From NCBI GenBank assembly GCA_903906365.1, contig CAIVKC010000057.1:124001-188000 (forward strand): a stretch of DNA of 64,000 nt, in the 5' to 3' direction. Positions 26,393 to 36,114 of this stretch are shown piece after piece (positions within the stretch are counted from its first letter, which is position 1; each line of letters starts with the position of its first letter). Source of the stretch: an uncultured Bacteroidota bacterium. GTDB taxonomy: Bacteria; Bacteroidota; Bacteroidia; Chitinophagales; Chitinophagaceae. Below the pieces are notes generated by a model that was not told the DNA's origin, searched no databases, and was given only the letters and a program-made list of their open reading frames with translations. The position numbers and the translations under genes are program-made.

Positions 26393-29300
26393 ATGAAAGG
26401 TTATTTCTACCCCAACCAAAGGAGTGTATTTACCTCATTGAGCCATCGGGCACTCCTTCTCCCCCTTATCTTCCAGCTATTTATTTCTAACACTTTTGCA
26501 GGCAATTCATTACATAACAATTTCAAATCTGATGTCAAGGTGGATACCACCATTTTTCCATTCGGGGAAAATGCAGGCTGGTATGGAACCCAGTATACGG
26601 ACCAGCAGATCTATGATCTGATGTATGCCGGCGGGGCGCGTTCGGCCAGAACGATTCTTTCCATTCAACAGTGGCAGCAGTTTGGCATTGCCCCCTTTGC
26701 CGCCAGGTTCAATTATCCCTATCAGTCAAAGGGTATGCGCAACAACGTTTTTACCCTGAGGATTGATCCCTATGGCGGAAATTATACCGGGCAGAGCACG
26801 CAATTGACCGCCGGCGGCAATCAGTCCTATTTACCTTCCTCACTGTATCTTCCCATATTTAATGCAGATGGTACTGTCAACCGTAATAATATATGGGCCG
26901 CGTTTTGTTCAGATGTAGTCAATGCCGTGAACGGATCCTTTCAGTATTACGAGATATACAATGAACCTGATTTCACTTATGACTGGTACGATAACCAGGT
27001 AGACTCATCTACGGGTAATCTTGCAGGTTGGGCCACTGTACAGCCGACGCCTGACCAGCTGCCCAATATGTACGACAGTATCAGCAACCTGGTGCAGATG
27101 CATAAAATTGCCTCCCTGGTCATAAAACATTTTCAGCCCAACGCCAAGATTGCCACAGGCGGTATCGGTTCCAAGTATTTCTACCGCTGGTTTTGTAAAT
27201 TAGGCGGAATGCAATGGACCGATATACTCTCCCTGCACATGTATCCCTATTATGACTGGACCTCTTATACTGACCAGTCCCCTGCAGGACCCGGCAACCA
27301 GCGTCACAGCGATATGCTGGTCCATGTGACGGATTCGCTCTATAAGGGCTTTGTGAATATAGGCGGGCAAAATGGCATTCCTTCCAGTTTTCCGCATATG
27401 ATCACCGAGGTCAATACGCCCCGGTGGACCTATGACTTTAACACTTCCGCCGGATCACAGAATAAAAGGTGGGGCAATGACCACGTTCAGCGGAATTTTT
27501 CCCTGAAAGGCATTTCCAAATTCATTCAGAACGGCTTTTCCCCTGTCATTTTTTTCCAGACCGGCGAAGCGGCCGATTCTGGCAATGTTTCTTCGGGGGT
27601 TGAATTTGACGCAGAAGGTATGTATAAAAACCTCACTACGGCCACCCCCACCACCGCCGTGCTGACCCCTTCGGGTCAGGCAATGAAAGTGATGCAGCAG
27701 TTGATGGGCAATTATGTACTGGATCCGGTGCAGCCGGCCTTTGGCTCCGGAATCGACGGAGTCCGGTTTGACAGTGCGGGCAACAAATTATATGTAATTT
27801 GGGCGAAGACAACCCTGGATACCCTGGAAACAGCCTCCGGCAGTTATACCCTCCCGGCCGGGCAGAACTTCAAGCAATATATCTGGAATGGCTCCCTGCT
27901 GGGTACGGTCAGCGGAACCATTGCACTCAATGGAGACCCCTATATCCTGGTGCAGTCCAGCGGCCCCATCACCACCAGTGTGGTGGCCAATGCAGGAAGC
28001 AACCAGACCATCACGCTGCCTGTCAATTCAGTGAACCTGAGCGGCGCTGCATCCACGGTTACCGGATCCACCATTTCATCCTATAGCTGGACCCAGACTT
28101 CCGGACCCGGCACTGCCAGTTTTTCTGCCGATACATCGGTAAAAACCACTGCCAACAACCTGGTGCAGGGAACCTATGTATTTTCCCTTCTGGTAAAAGA
28201 TAAGGCAGGGGACTCATCCCGGGCCTCAGTCACCATCACAGTCAATGCCATAGTCAACCTGCCTCCCGTGGTAAGTGCAGGAACGACCCAAACCATTACC
28301 CTGCCCACCAGTACTGTTAACTTAAAGGGAACCGCCACCGATTCCACCGGAACAATAGCCTCCTATGCCTGGTCGCAGAGCTCAGGACCGGCCGGGGCAA
28401 CCATCACCACCCCTACCGGACTGAGCAGTACGGTCACCGGATTAACGGCAGGCACCTATGTATTTGTCCTGAAGGTCACCGACAGTTATGGTTTATCAGC
28501 AACGGCGAGCGTTACCATCATTGTAAATCCGGCCGTTGTCTCCAATCCCGTTGCCAATGCTGGAGCAGATCAGGTTATTACCCTTCCGGTAAATACCGTC
28601 ACTCTTTCAGGAAGCGCTTCCACGGATCCGAACGGGACCATTGCAGGCTACAGCTGGTCGCAGGTCTCCGGCCCGGCCAATTCGGTTATTGCCAGCGCTT
28701 CGGCTGTTAGCACTGCCATCAACGGCCTGGCAAAAGGGGTCTATGTATTTAAACTCACGGTGACGGACACCAAGGGTGCCAGCTCTACAGATACCGTACA
28801 GGTGACTGTAAATGCCGCCCCGAACCAGCCACCGGTAGCCAATGCCGGAGCCAGCAGGACCATTACACTCCCCTCCAGTTCGGTTTCTCTGGACGGTACC
28901 AAATCCAGTGATCCGGATGGCACGATTGCCTCCTACAGCTGGGCCCAGGTATCCGGTCCTTCCACCGCTGTCATCACAGGCGCCGCAACAGCAACGCCGA
29001 CCCTTTCAGCCCTGGTTGCAGGACAGTATGTTTTCCAGCTAACCGTAACAGATAACAGCGGTGCCAGCTCCAGCGCACAGGTAAAAGTAATAGTGAACCC
29101 CGCTGCCAATATTGCCCCGACAGCCAATGCCGGGTCAGACCAATCCATTACATTGCCCCTCAGTGCCGTCACCCTGGACGGAACAGGGTCCATTGATCCG
29201 GATGGCACGATTTCTTCCTACAGCTGGACCCAGGTTTCCGGACCTGCCCAGGGAACCATTGTGAGTGCCTCATCAGCCACTACCGTGGTCAGCAGTCTGG

Positions 29301-31666
29301 TAAAAGGCACCTATGTATTCCGATTGACCGTCACCGATAACCTCGGCGCAACTGGTACGGATACGGTCAGTGTGGTGGTCAATGCCGCCCCGAACCAGCC
29401 TCCTGTGGCCAATGCAGGCACCAGCAAAACCATTACTTTACCCACCAGTTCAGTGAACCTGGACGGAACTAAATCATATGATCCGGATGGAACCATCGCC
29501 TCCTATAGCTGGACCCAGGTTTCAGGACCATCCAATGCCACCCTTGGTGGGGCCACCACGGCAACACCTTCGGTTTCTTCACTTTCAGCCGGACAGTACG
29601 TCTTCATGCTGACCGTGACCGATAACAGCGGAGCGACTTCCACTGCCCAGGTAAAGGTTACCGTCAATGCCGCAGCCAATATCAACCCCATCGCCAATGC
29701 AGGAGCCGGCCAGACCATCACCCTGCCGGTTGATTCTGTCACCCTCGATGGCAGTGCTTCCCTGCCGGGCAGCGGCACCCTTACCGCCTTCAGCTGGACC
29801 AAGATATCAGGCCCGGCCTCCTATTCCATCAGCCAAGCAACCGGTGTCACGACCCTGGTCAATGGTCTGGTACAGGGTAGCTATACCTTTCAGCTGACTG
29901 TTACCAACAGCACCGGTAATAAGGCTTCCGATACCGTAACCATTCTGGTAAATGCTGCTGCCAATAAGGCCCCGGTGGCCAATGCCGGTTCAGGCAAAAC
30001 CATTACCCTGCCTGTCAATACAGTCACCCTGGACGGCACCAAATCCTATGATCCTGATGGAACCATCGTTTCTTACAGTTGGATCCAGTTATCAGGCCCT
30101 GCTGCCTCCACCCTGACCGGCGGATCCAGCGCCTCACCCACCGCCAGCGCCCTGTTGGCCGGTCAGTATGTATTCCAACTGACTGTTACAGACAACAGCG
30201 GCGCCTCTTCCCGGGCGACCGTAAAAATTACCGTTCGCGGCCTGTCCAATATCGCTCCGGTGGCCAATGCAGGAGCCAATCAGTCCATCACCTTACCTGT
30301 AAATTCCGTTACCCTGGACGGAAGCGCCTCGGCAGATCCGGATGGTACCATCGTAAGCTATAGCTGGAGCAAGGTGTCAGGACCGGCACAGGGAACCCTG
30401 GTCAGCCCGACTGCGGCCACTACGGCAGCAAACAGTCTGGTGCAGGGAACCTATGTATTTGCTTTAACCGTCACTGACAACAGCGGGGCCAAAGGAACCG
30501 ACACGGTCACCGTAACCGTGATGGCGGCTGCCAACCAGCCTCCGGTGGCCAATGCAGGCAACAGCATCACCATATCGCTGCCGACCAATTCGGCCACCCT
30601 GAACGGATCCAAATCATCTGATCCCGATGGTACGATTGCCTCCTACAGCTGGATACAGTTGTCAGGGCCATCCACGGCCACCCTGACCAGTGGCAATACC
30701 TCAGCTCCCGTTGTATCGTCGCTGATTGCCGGTCAATACGTATTTCAGTTAAAAGTAACAGATAATAAAGGCGCCAGTTCCACAGCCAGCGTGAAAGTGA
30801 TTGTAAACGCCGCTGCGGTGGCCAACCTTCCGCCCGTGGCCAATGCAGGTGCCAACCAGAACATAACACTCCCGGCCAGTTCCGTTGTTCTGGATGGAAG
30901 TAAATCATATGATCCTGATGGCACCATCACTTCCTACAGCTGGTCCAAGGTTTCCGGCAACGGGGCTGTGGTCATTTCCAACAGCAGTACGGCCACCCCC
31001 ACCCTGTCAGGACTGACGGTGGGCATATATACCTTCCTGCTGACTGTCACCGATAACCAGGGTGCCTTCTCCAGTGCAGAAGTTACCATCACGGTCAACG
31101 CACAACCTGTGTCGGTGGTAAACCAGGCCCCGGTCGCCATTGCGGGCAGAGATACCACAATTGCCATACCTTCCAACAGTGTGGTACTTGACGGTAGCGC
31201 CTCCTATGACCCCGACGGCCAGATCGTATCCTACCAGTGGAAACAAATCAGCGGACCGGGAAGCGCCATTCTTTCCGCCCTCAACGCAGATGTATCTACG
31301 GTAACAACCCTGCTGGTAGGTGTTTACCAGTTCTCCCTGACGGTGACTGATAACAGCGGCGCCTCATCCAGTGATACGGTGAAAATAACGGTGGTGGATA
31401 ACCTGAGGTCTACAGAATCCATCCTGCTTTATCCCAATCCGGCCCAGTCGACGATCAACCTGAGGTTGTTCAGCGACTCTACCGGGGAGATGAAGATCAA
31501 TATTGTGGATGCCAATGGTCGTATCGTGGAATCCTGGAACATTGATAAAACCCAGAATTTTTTCCAGAAGTCCATGAATATTTCCAGGATCGCACATGGC
31601 ATGTATACCCTGCAGGTCGTTATGGGGGTAAACAAACAAATGATTTCAAAATTCCTCAAACAATAA
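26393..31666 (+). CDS. Giant secreted clan GH-A-like protein with 12 PKD-type repeats and T9SS sorting domain
   Basis: 1757 residues. An N-terminal signal region precedes a (beta/alpha)8-like domain (about 50-510) with YYEIYNEPD (E191, acid/base candidate) and PHMITEVNTP (E339, nucleophile candidate), the clan GH-A pattern seen in GH5/GH39-type enzymes. Twelve tandem repeats of about 88 residues follow (PPVANAG..TITLP..SVTLDG..S.DPDGTI.SYSW..VSGP...LTVTDNSGA), resembling PKD or Ig-like modules. The last 75 residues, starting LLYPNPAQSTINL, form a type IX secretion sorting domain, so the protein should be exported and anchored or released at the cell surface. The substrate is probably a polysaccharide (inference). 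It is monocistronic, with its own terminator. Confidence 0.9.
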   Translation: MKGYFYPNQRSVFTSLSHRALLLPLIFQLFISNTFAGNSLHNNFKSDVKVDTTIFPFGENAGWYGTQYTDQQIYDLMYAGGARSARTILSIQQWQQFGIAPFAARFNYPYQSKGMRNNVFTLRIDPYGGNYTGQSTQLTAGGNQSYLPSSLYLPIFNADGTVNRNNIWAAFCSDVVNAVNGSFQYYEIYNEPDFTYDWYDNQVDSSTGNLAGWATVQPTPDQLPNMYDSISNLVQMHKIASLVIKHFQPNAKIATGGIGSKYFYRWFCKLGGMQWTDILSLHMYPYYDWTSYTDQSPAGPGNQRHSDMLVHVTDSLYKGFVNIGGQNGIPSSFPHMITEVNTPRWTYDFNTSAGSQNKRWGNDHVQRNFSLKGISKFIQNGFSPVIFFQTGEAADSGNVSSGVEFDAEGMYKNLTTATPTTAVLTPSGQAMKVMQQLMGNYVLDPVQPAFGSGIDGVRFDSAGNKLYVIWAKTTLDTLETASGSYTLPAGQNFKQYIWNGSLLGTVSGTIALNGDPYILVQSSGPITTSVVANAGSNQTITLPVNSVNLSGAASTVTGSTISSYSWTQTSGPGTASFSADTSVKTTANNLVQGTYVFSLLVKDKAGDSSRASVTITVNAIVNLPPVVSAGTTQTITLPTSTVNLKGTATDSTGTIASYAWSQSSGPAGATITTPTGLSSTVTGLTAGTYVFVLKVTDSYGLSATASVTIIVNPAVVSNPVANAGADQVITLPVNTVTLSGSASTDPNGTIAGYSWSQVSGPANSVIASASAVSTAINGLAKGVYVFKLTVTDTKGASSTDTVQVTVNAAPNQPPVANAGASRTITLPSSSVSLDGTKSSDPDGTIASYSWAQVSGPSTAVITGAATATPTLSALVAGQYVFQLTVTDNSGASSSAQVKVIVNPAANIAPTANAGSDQSITLPLSAVTLDGTGSIDPDGTISSYSWTQVSGPAQGTIVSASSATTVVSSLVKGTYVFRLTVTDNLGATGTDTVSVVVNAAPNQPPVANAGTSKTITLPTSSVNLDGTKSYDPDGTIASYSWTQVSGPSNATLGGATTATPSVSSLSAGQYVFMLTVTDNSGATSTAQVKVTVNAAANINPIANAGAGQTITLPVDSVTLDGSASLPGSGTLTAFSWTKISGPASYSISQATGVTTLVNGLVQGSYTFQLTVTNSTGNKASDTVTILVNAAANKAPVANAGSGKTITLPVNTVTLDGTKSYDPDGTIVSYSWIQLSGPAASTLTGGSSASPTASALLAGQYVFQLTVTDNSGASSRATVKITVRGLSNIAPVANAGANQSITLPVNSVTLDGSASADPDGTIVSYSWSKVSGPAQGTLVSPTAATTAANSLVQGTYVFALTVTDNSGAKGTDTVTVTVMAAANQPPVANAGNSITISLPTNSATLNGSKSSDPDGTIASYSWIQLSGPSTATLTSGNTSAPVVSSLIAGQYVFQLKVTDNKGASSTASVKVIVNAAAVANLPPVANAGANQNITLPASSVVLDGSKSYDPDGTITSYSWSKVSGNGAVVISNSSTATPTLSGLTVGIYTFLLTVTDNQGAFSSAEVTITVNAQPVSVVNQAPVAIAGRDTTIAIPSNSVVLDGSASYDPDGQIVSYQWKQISGPGSAILSALNADVSTVTTLLVGVYQFSLTVTDNSGASSSDTVKITVVDNLRSTESILLYPNPAQSTINLRLFSDSTGEMKINIVDANGRIVESWNIDKTQNFFQKSMNISRIAHGMYTLQVVMGVNKQMISKFLKQ
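27975..31397 (+). repeat. Twelve tandem repeats of about 265 bp inside the GH-A/PKD gene
   Basis: Each unit starts near GCCAATGCAGG(A/C)...ACCATTAC(C/A)CTGCC and encodes one PKD-type module. Units are recognisable at DNA level (for example GATCCGGATGG(A/C)AC(C/G)ATTGCCTCCTA(C/T)AGCTGGA) but diverged, which allows unequal recombination. Confidence 0.85.
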
Positions 31667-31681
31667 GACCAGCCCTGCTGC

Positions 31682-31719
31682 AAAAAAAGGAGTGACCGAG
31701 GAGTCACTCCTTTTTTTTT
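31682..31719 (+). terminator. Rho-independent terminator
   Basis: Stem GGAGTGAC / GTCACTCC, extended by A7/T7, followed by nine Ts. It lies about 20 bp after the stop of the repeat protein. Confidence 0.93.
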
Positions 31720-32593
31720 GCAGTCAATGGCCAGCCCATTGCCCGGGAAGACAAATGAATATCAGGCCCGGAAAATGACGTATTATACCGCTAATAGCAA
31801 CAGAGAGCCTTGCCTAACACCAAAACCAGGCAGGGTCTGAATACTGGCGGAGTGGCCCCTTACCTGAATCGGTCCAACCGTTGGGTTCCTTACTTGCCCA
31901 AACATGGCCATGCAGCTGGAATTCCATCCATTCAATCCCTGGCAACCGGCCTGGTCTTTGCCCGGGTCTATCGGGGAGAGCATCTATTCCCCCAGCGGCC
32001 AGAACTCAGAGGAACCAACAAAGGAGGAAGGGAACCACTTATTGAAATAACCCAGGCTCCATTTTATCCTGGAATGTTTCGGGAGGCCATGCCCGATATC
32101 ATCGAGGCTTTTTTTCCGTCCGGCAATAACAATTTGGCGGTCCCCGAAAAAACTACCCCTATTTACCTATTTTTCAGGATACTTAGAGAGCAGGATCTGG
32201 GTATAGGCATTATACACATTTATCCAAATGGCCTTCCTGCGTTTATCTGAATGGGTTTGTCTGTAAATTTCCTCCCGGGATGTATGATCTAGTAACCCGG
32301 AGCGTGAATAGGTAGGTTCCTTTGTATTGGCAGCCCGTTATAATGGCCGGGACGTTTCAATAAGATTCAGGCCTTGACCAATTAATTTTGCCTGCTCTGC
32401 GGCCTTCACCCCCAGAGAAGTAAGCAAAATAAGAAGAATATTTAAATGAGTAATTTTAACCCTATAGTATATAGGGCAGCCTGGAATTCCTGGTTTTGGC
32501 CTTTCAGGCAAAATACTTCCCTTTACCTGATTATTTCGATTGGTTTGTGCACGGGTCCTCCTGCCAAAACAATTCAAATTTAATGACAAGCTT
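31720..32593. other. Gene-poor region, about 870 bp
   Basis: The overlapping ORFs 31810-32250 (plus) and 31783-31983 (minus) show no motif. On the minus strand, a short frame NILLILLTSLGVKAAEQAKLIGQGLNLIETSRPL ends at 32338 and looks like a signal-peptide remnant without a body. This may be debris of a lost gene. Confidence 0.45.
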
Positions 32594-33388
32594 ATGAATA
32601 GATTCCGCAATAAGACCGTCTGGATAACGGGTGCTTCCTCCGGCATAGGGGAAGCCCTTGCCTATGCCTTTGCCAGGGAAGGTGCCCGGCTTATGCTTTC
32701 TGCCAGGCGCATGGAAGACCTTGAACGGGTCAGAAATCAATGCCCGGCTCAGGCAGTGGTGGAATTACTGGCCATGGATCTGGCTGAAGCCCCTGAAATA
32801 AACAGCCAGGTTGCCGCTGTGCTGGATAAGATGGGTGATCTGGATATCCTGGTCAACAATGCGGGCATCTCCCAGCGCAGTATGGCCGTCGAAACGGATA
32901 TGCGGGTATACAGAGAGATCATGGAGGTTAATTTCTTTGGTACCATAGCCCTCACCAGGGCGGTGTTGCCCCATTTTATACAAAAGAATGGGGGGCAGTT
33001 CATCAATATCAGCAGTGTGGCAGGGAAAATGGGTCTGCCGATGCGGACAGCCTATTGTGCCTCCAAACATGCGCTGGAAGGTTTTTTCAGCTCCTTAAGA
33101 ACGGAGATATGGAAAACCAACATAAGAGTCCTGATGGTTCAGCCGGCAGCGGTGAAGACGGGTATCTCTGAACACGCACTGCAGGGAGATGGCTCCCTGT
33201 TTGGTAAAAAGGACCGCGTTATAGAAAAGGGCATGGAGCCGGCCAATCTCGCTGAATGTATTTTGAATGCAGCCCATCGCGGCAAAAAGTCCCTCGTTGC
33301 CGGAGCCGGCCTGCAGAAATGGGTTTTATGGATGAACCGGATCGCGCCTTCTGTTGTTTTCAATGCCGTTAAAAATTATAGGCCCTAA
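32594..33388 (+). CDS. Short-chain dehydrogenase/reductase family oxidoreductase
   Basis: 264 residues from the ATG at 32594, chosen because MNRFRNKTVWITGASSGIGE puts the Rossmann T-G-x3-G-x-G (13-19) at the usual place. The N88-N-A-G91 motif, S140 and the Y154-x-x-x-K158 catalytic pair (TAYCASKHALEG) are all present. The C-terminal helix (LQKWVLWMNRIAPSVVFNAVKN) resembles the hydrophobic tail of membrane-associated SDRs of the DHRS7 type. It uses NAD(P)H; the substrate cannot be predicted. It precedes the purine nucleoside phosphorylase gene by 54 bp on the same strand. Confidence 0.93.
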   Translation: MNRFRNKTVWITGASSGIGEALAYAFAREGARLMLSARRMEDLERVRNQCPAQAVVELLAMDLAEAPEINSQVAAVLDKMGDLDILVNNAGISQRSMAVETDMRVYREIMEVNFFGTIALTRAVLPHFIQKNGGQFINISSVAGKMGLPMRTAYCASKHALEGFFSSLRTEIWKTNIRVLMVQPAAVKTGISEHALQGDGSLFGKKDRVIEKGMEPANLAECILNAAHRGKKSLVAGAGLQKWVLWMNRIAPSVVFNAVKNYRP

Positions 33389-33442
33389 TGGTTTTTGATC
33401 CCCACAGGATCATATTTATTTAATCAGATAAAATTCAAACCC

Positions 33443-34267
33443 ATGGAGCAAATCCTGGAAAAAGTCAATGAAGCTACCCGGTTCCTGCAAGACAGGGGAT
33501 TTCTGGATGCAGGAACAGGCATCGTTCTGGGCACGGGCCTGGGTGCTTTCGTCCATGAAATGGAGGTGATTCAAACCATTCCCTATCATATGATTCCTCA
33601 TTTCCCCCTTTCCACCGTCGAGTTCCACAAAGGGCAACTCATCCTGGGCACAGTGGGCTATAAGCGGGTACTGGCCATGCAGGGCAGGTTTCATTATTAC
33701 GAGGGTTACAGCATGCAGCAAATTACCTTTCCCGTTCGGGTAATGAAGGCGCTGGGTATCCGGCAATTGCTGTTGAGCAATGCGGCCGGGGGGATCCATA
33801 CCGGGTTCAAAAAGACAGACCTGGTACTCATTGATGACCACATCAATCTGCTGCCGGAAAATCCGCTGCGGGGAGCCCATCAGCCCGAACTGGGAGAGCG
33901 CTTTGTGGACATGAGCAGTCCCTATGATCCGGGCCTGAATGCTATTTTCTCCCGTGCGGCCGAAGAATTAGAGATTCCCTTAAAAAAAGGGGTTTACGTC
34001 TCGGTCATGGGACCCAACCTGGAAACAAGGGCAGAATACCGGTACCTGAGACTCTTGGGAGCCGATATGGTAGGCATGAGTACCGTGCCGGAAGTTATTG
34101 TTGCCAATCAAATCGGTCTTCCCTGCGCTGCCGTAAGTGTGATAACGGACCAATGCGATCCGGACCATCTGCAGCCGGTCAACATCCGTGAAATCATAGA
34201 GGTGGCTGGCAGGGCGGATACTGTCCTGACTAAATTATTTGGTCGGGTAATCCGGGAATTGTCCTAA
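33443..34267 (+). CDS. punA: Purine-nucleoside phosphorylase (trimeric type)
   Basis: 274 residues from the ATG at 33443 (MEQILEKVNEATRFLQDRG); the extension to 33395 is not needed. Landmarks of the PNP/MTAP family II are GIVLGTGLGAF (phosphate-binding), MQGRFHYYEGYSMQQITFPVRVM, LSNAAGGIHTGF, YVSVMGPNLETRAEYRYLRLLGADMVGMSTVPEVIVA and the late VSVITDQCDP. It phosphorolyses (deoxy)inosine and guanosine to base and (deoxy)ribose 1-phosphate in purine salvage. It is likely co-transcribed with the SDR gene. Confidence 0.95.
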   Translation: MEQILEKVNEATRFLQDRGFLDAGTGIVLGTGLGAFVHEMEVIQTIPYHMIPHFPLSTVEFHKGQLILGTVGYKRVLAMQGRFHYYEGYSMQQITFPVRVMKALGIRQLLLSNAAGGIHTGFKKTDLVLIDDHINLLPENPLRGAHQPELGERFVDMSSPYDPGLNAIFSRAAEELEIPLKKGVYVSVMGPNLETRAEYRYLRLLGADMVGMSTVPEVIVANQIGLPCAAVSVITDQCDPDHLQPVNIREIIEVAGRADTVLTKLFGRVIRELS

Positions 34268-34298
34268 CCTAACTCACAATTAAACGTCCTTAAAAGGC

Positions 34299-34775
34299 TC
34301 CATTTATTTTGTATTGTTTTCCGGACTGCAGCTGCCTGGCCTCGCCCGGTCGGCCCCTGCTCAGGGCATAATTATTACCCAGGGAAAATGGCAGGATATC
34401 CCGGGAAAATCAAATCTCTAGAAAAAACCCGAGTTTGTCGACATCTAAGCGGTATGGTGTGGCCCCTGCCGGGCCATGGCCAAAAAGGTGTTTACCCGGC
34501 AGCCCGTGGCCAGTTATTTTAATACCTACTTCATTAATTTTATGGTGGATGCAAAAAAAGGGGAAGGCATCCAGCTGGCAGAAAAATACCAGGTAACCAG
34601 CTTTCCCACCTATTTGTTTATAGACGGAGGTGGTACGCTCATCCAAACAATGGAAGGAGCCCTGACAGAGAAGGCCTTCCTGAGGCATCCCGAAAAGCTT
34701 TTTCCAAATACCACCAATAAACCTCTGTCCCAAAACCTGCAGCCTCCCCTTCGAGGGGAGGCTGCAGGTTTATAG
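34299..34775 (+). pseudogene. Thioredoxin-like protein pseudogene
   Basis: The frame reads ...FVLFSGLQLPGLARSAPAQGIIITQGKWQDIPGKSNL*KKPEFVDI*AVWCGPCRAMAKKVF, followed by ...VDAKKGEGIQLAEKYQVTSFPTYLFIDGGGTL. This is an exported thioredoxin-fold protein with signal peptide, WCGPC active site and SFPT cis-proline loop. Two in-frame stops (TAG at 34419, TAA at 34446) interrupt it ahead of the CGPC, and no good ATG is left. The track lists only the part after the stops (34476-34775). The last residues run into a terminator hairpin. It was probably an intact periplasmic thiol-oxidoreductase. Confidence 0.85.
34733..34771. terminator. Strong bidirectional hairpin
   Basis: A perfect 18-bp stem AAACCTGCAGCCTCCCCT / AGGGGAGGCTGCAGGTTT with a 3-nt loop lies between the pseudogene and the SusD stop. 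The minus side is followed by TTTT, so it best serves the SusCD operon; the U-tract is short. Confidence 0.75.
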
Positions 34776-34795
34776 GGGCTCGTCGGCAAACTGGG

Positions 34796-36097
34796 TTATT
34801 GTTCGGAAACCGGCAACGGAAAGGCAGACCATACATCATCTCCTGGCCTGTCTATGGGCAATTGGCCAAGCAGGTTATAGCGCCGCATATCCACCCAGCG
34901 GTGTCCTTCGCAAAACAGGGAATATCTTCGCTGGCTGAGCATTTCAGTAATCAGGTCGGACTGGGTGATCGCCCCGTTATAGGCTGACAGGTGGTGGCCC
35001 TGACGAATCACATTAAGGGCAGTTACCGCATCGGCCAGGTCGTTTTTCTGAATAGTCGCCTCTGCATAAATCAGGATCAATTCTTCATTTCTGATCAGTG
35101 GGATAGGCGCAGTGCTCGATGTATAGACCCAGACATCCCGGTTACTGGACAGCCCGTTTAAGGATGCCACGGTATTGCGCAGGGTGGCCTTCCCGATCCT
35201 GTCATCACCTGTTTCAAGATCAGCGGCATAAGAAGGATGGGCCAGGCGAACTTCGCCGTTTTGGTTTTGGGGAATGAAAAAAGTATTAAGCTGGTCTCCG
35301 GAACCGGTCCCAAATACATGGTTTACCCCCAGGTTGAAATCCTTATTCAAACCAAAGAAGGATTCATTCAGGGCGGAGAGTGCACCATCCCAGTTCTGCT
35401 GATACACGGCCACCCTGGCGGCCAGTGCCCGGTTGAACTGGGTCAGCCCGGCTGCATCCGAAAAGCCCCCGAAACCAGCCAGGGAAAAAGCTATGGAAGC
35501 CTGGCTGAAATCGGTTTTGGCCGAATCCAGCAGGGAGGCTATGGCGGCGAGTCCCTGGGCATAGGTCACAAAGGGCCCCAGGTTGGCCGGGTCAGCCACA
35601 TCGATCCGAATCCCATTGGTATCGGTCAGGTTTAAATTCAGCAGCAGCTGATAGGCCTTGATGGTTCGGGCAAATCCAAGATAACCGCTCCGCTGAGAAG
35701 CTATAATCAGCGTGGAATGGCTGGCAGCCTCTGCCAGTATATTACAGTTCTTGACCACTGCGTACCTGGAAGCCCACGGGTTGGTTATGTAAAAATTACT
35801 GTTGCTCAATGTTGCCCCGCTGGCGCCCAGCAAATCGGTCACATACCTAGGTTCAGAACCGGAGAAATGGTACATTTCCCGGCCGATGATTCCGGCATCA
35901 TCCAGATAGAGGGCCAAATTGCTGCGCATGCCCGATTCCGTCCCGCTTACCAGGTTATTTAATTCGGATACGGTGGCATTGCCGGTGAATTGCTGGACCG
36001 TCGCACCATTGAGGTCTCCGTAATCCTTTTTGCAGGAGCCTGCCAGCAGGATGGAGAATATAGAAATCAGGGTATATAGAATTTGATATTTTTTCAT
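34796..36097 (-). CDS. SusD/RagB-family outer-membrane ligand-binding lipoprotein
   Basis: 433 residues with lipoprotein signal (KYQILYTLISIFSILLAGSC-KKDYGDLNG). The repeated helical tetratricopeptide-like fold of SusD is indicated by conserved pieces: AVVKNCNILAEAA, YLGFARTIKAYQLLLNL, NRALAARVAVYQQNWDGALSALNES, and near the end IRNEELILIYAEATIQKNDLADAVTALNVIRQ followed by LSQRRYSLFCEGHRWVDMRRYN. It is the surface lid of the importer formed with the upstream SusC (17-bp spacing). The ligand is unknown. It is the last gene of the eight-gene CMD operon and is followed by a terminator hairpin. Confidence 0.95.
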   Translation of the reverse strand: MKKYQILYTLISIFSILLAGSCKKDYGDLNGATVQQFTGNATVSELNNLVSGTESGMRSNLALYLDDAGIIGREMYHFSGSEPRYVTDLLGASGATLSNSNFYITNPWASRYAVVKNCNILAEAASHSTLIIASQRSGYLGFARTIKAYQLLLNLNLTDTNGIRIDVADPANLGPFVTYAQGLAAIASLLDSAKTDFSQASIAFSLAGFGGFSDAAGLTQFNRALAARVAVYQQNWDGALSALNESFFGLNKDFNLGVNHVFGTGSGDQLNTFFIPQNQNGEVRLAHPSYAADLETGDDRIGKATLRNTVASLNGLSSNRDVWVYTSSTAPIPLIRNEELILIYAEATIQKNDLADAVTALNVIRQGHHLSAYNGAITQSDLITEMLSQRRYSLFCEGHRWVDMRRYNLLGQLPIDRPGDDVWSAFPLPVSEQ

Positions 36098-36114
36098 TGT
36101 AGTATTTTTTTACT

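Noticed and set aside
27799-30930. Many ORFs on both strands within the PKD repeats
   Set aside because: They recur once per repeat in the same phase and are shadows of the 1757-residue protein.
27975-31397. CRISPR-like array
   Set aside because: Repeats are about 265 bp, coding and diverged; there is no short repeat-spacer pattern.
31810-32250. 146-codon plus ORF
   Set aside because: No motif, no start context, and a competing minus ORF; considered chance.
32338-32646. 102-codon minus ORF with a hydrophobic LNILLILLTSLG segment
   Set aside because: Its 5' half overlaps the SDR gene and the rest stops shortly after the signal-like segment; at best a remnant.
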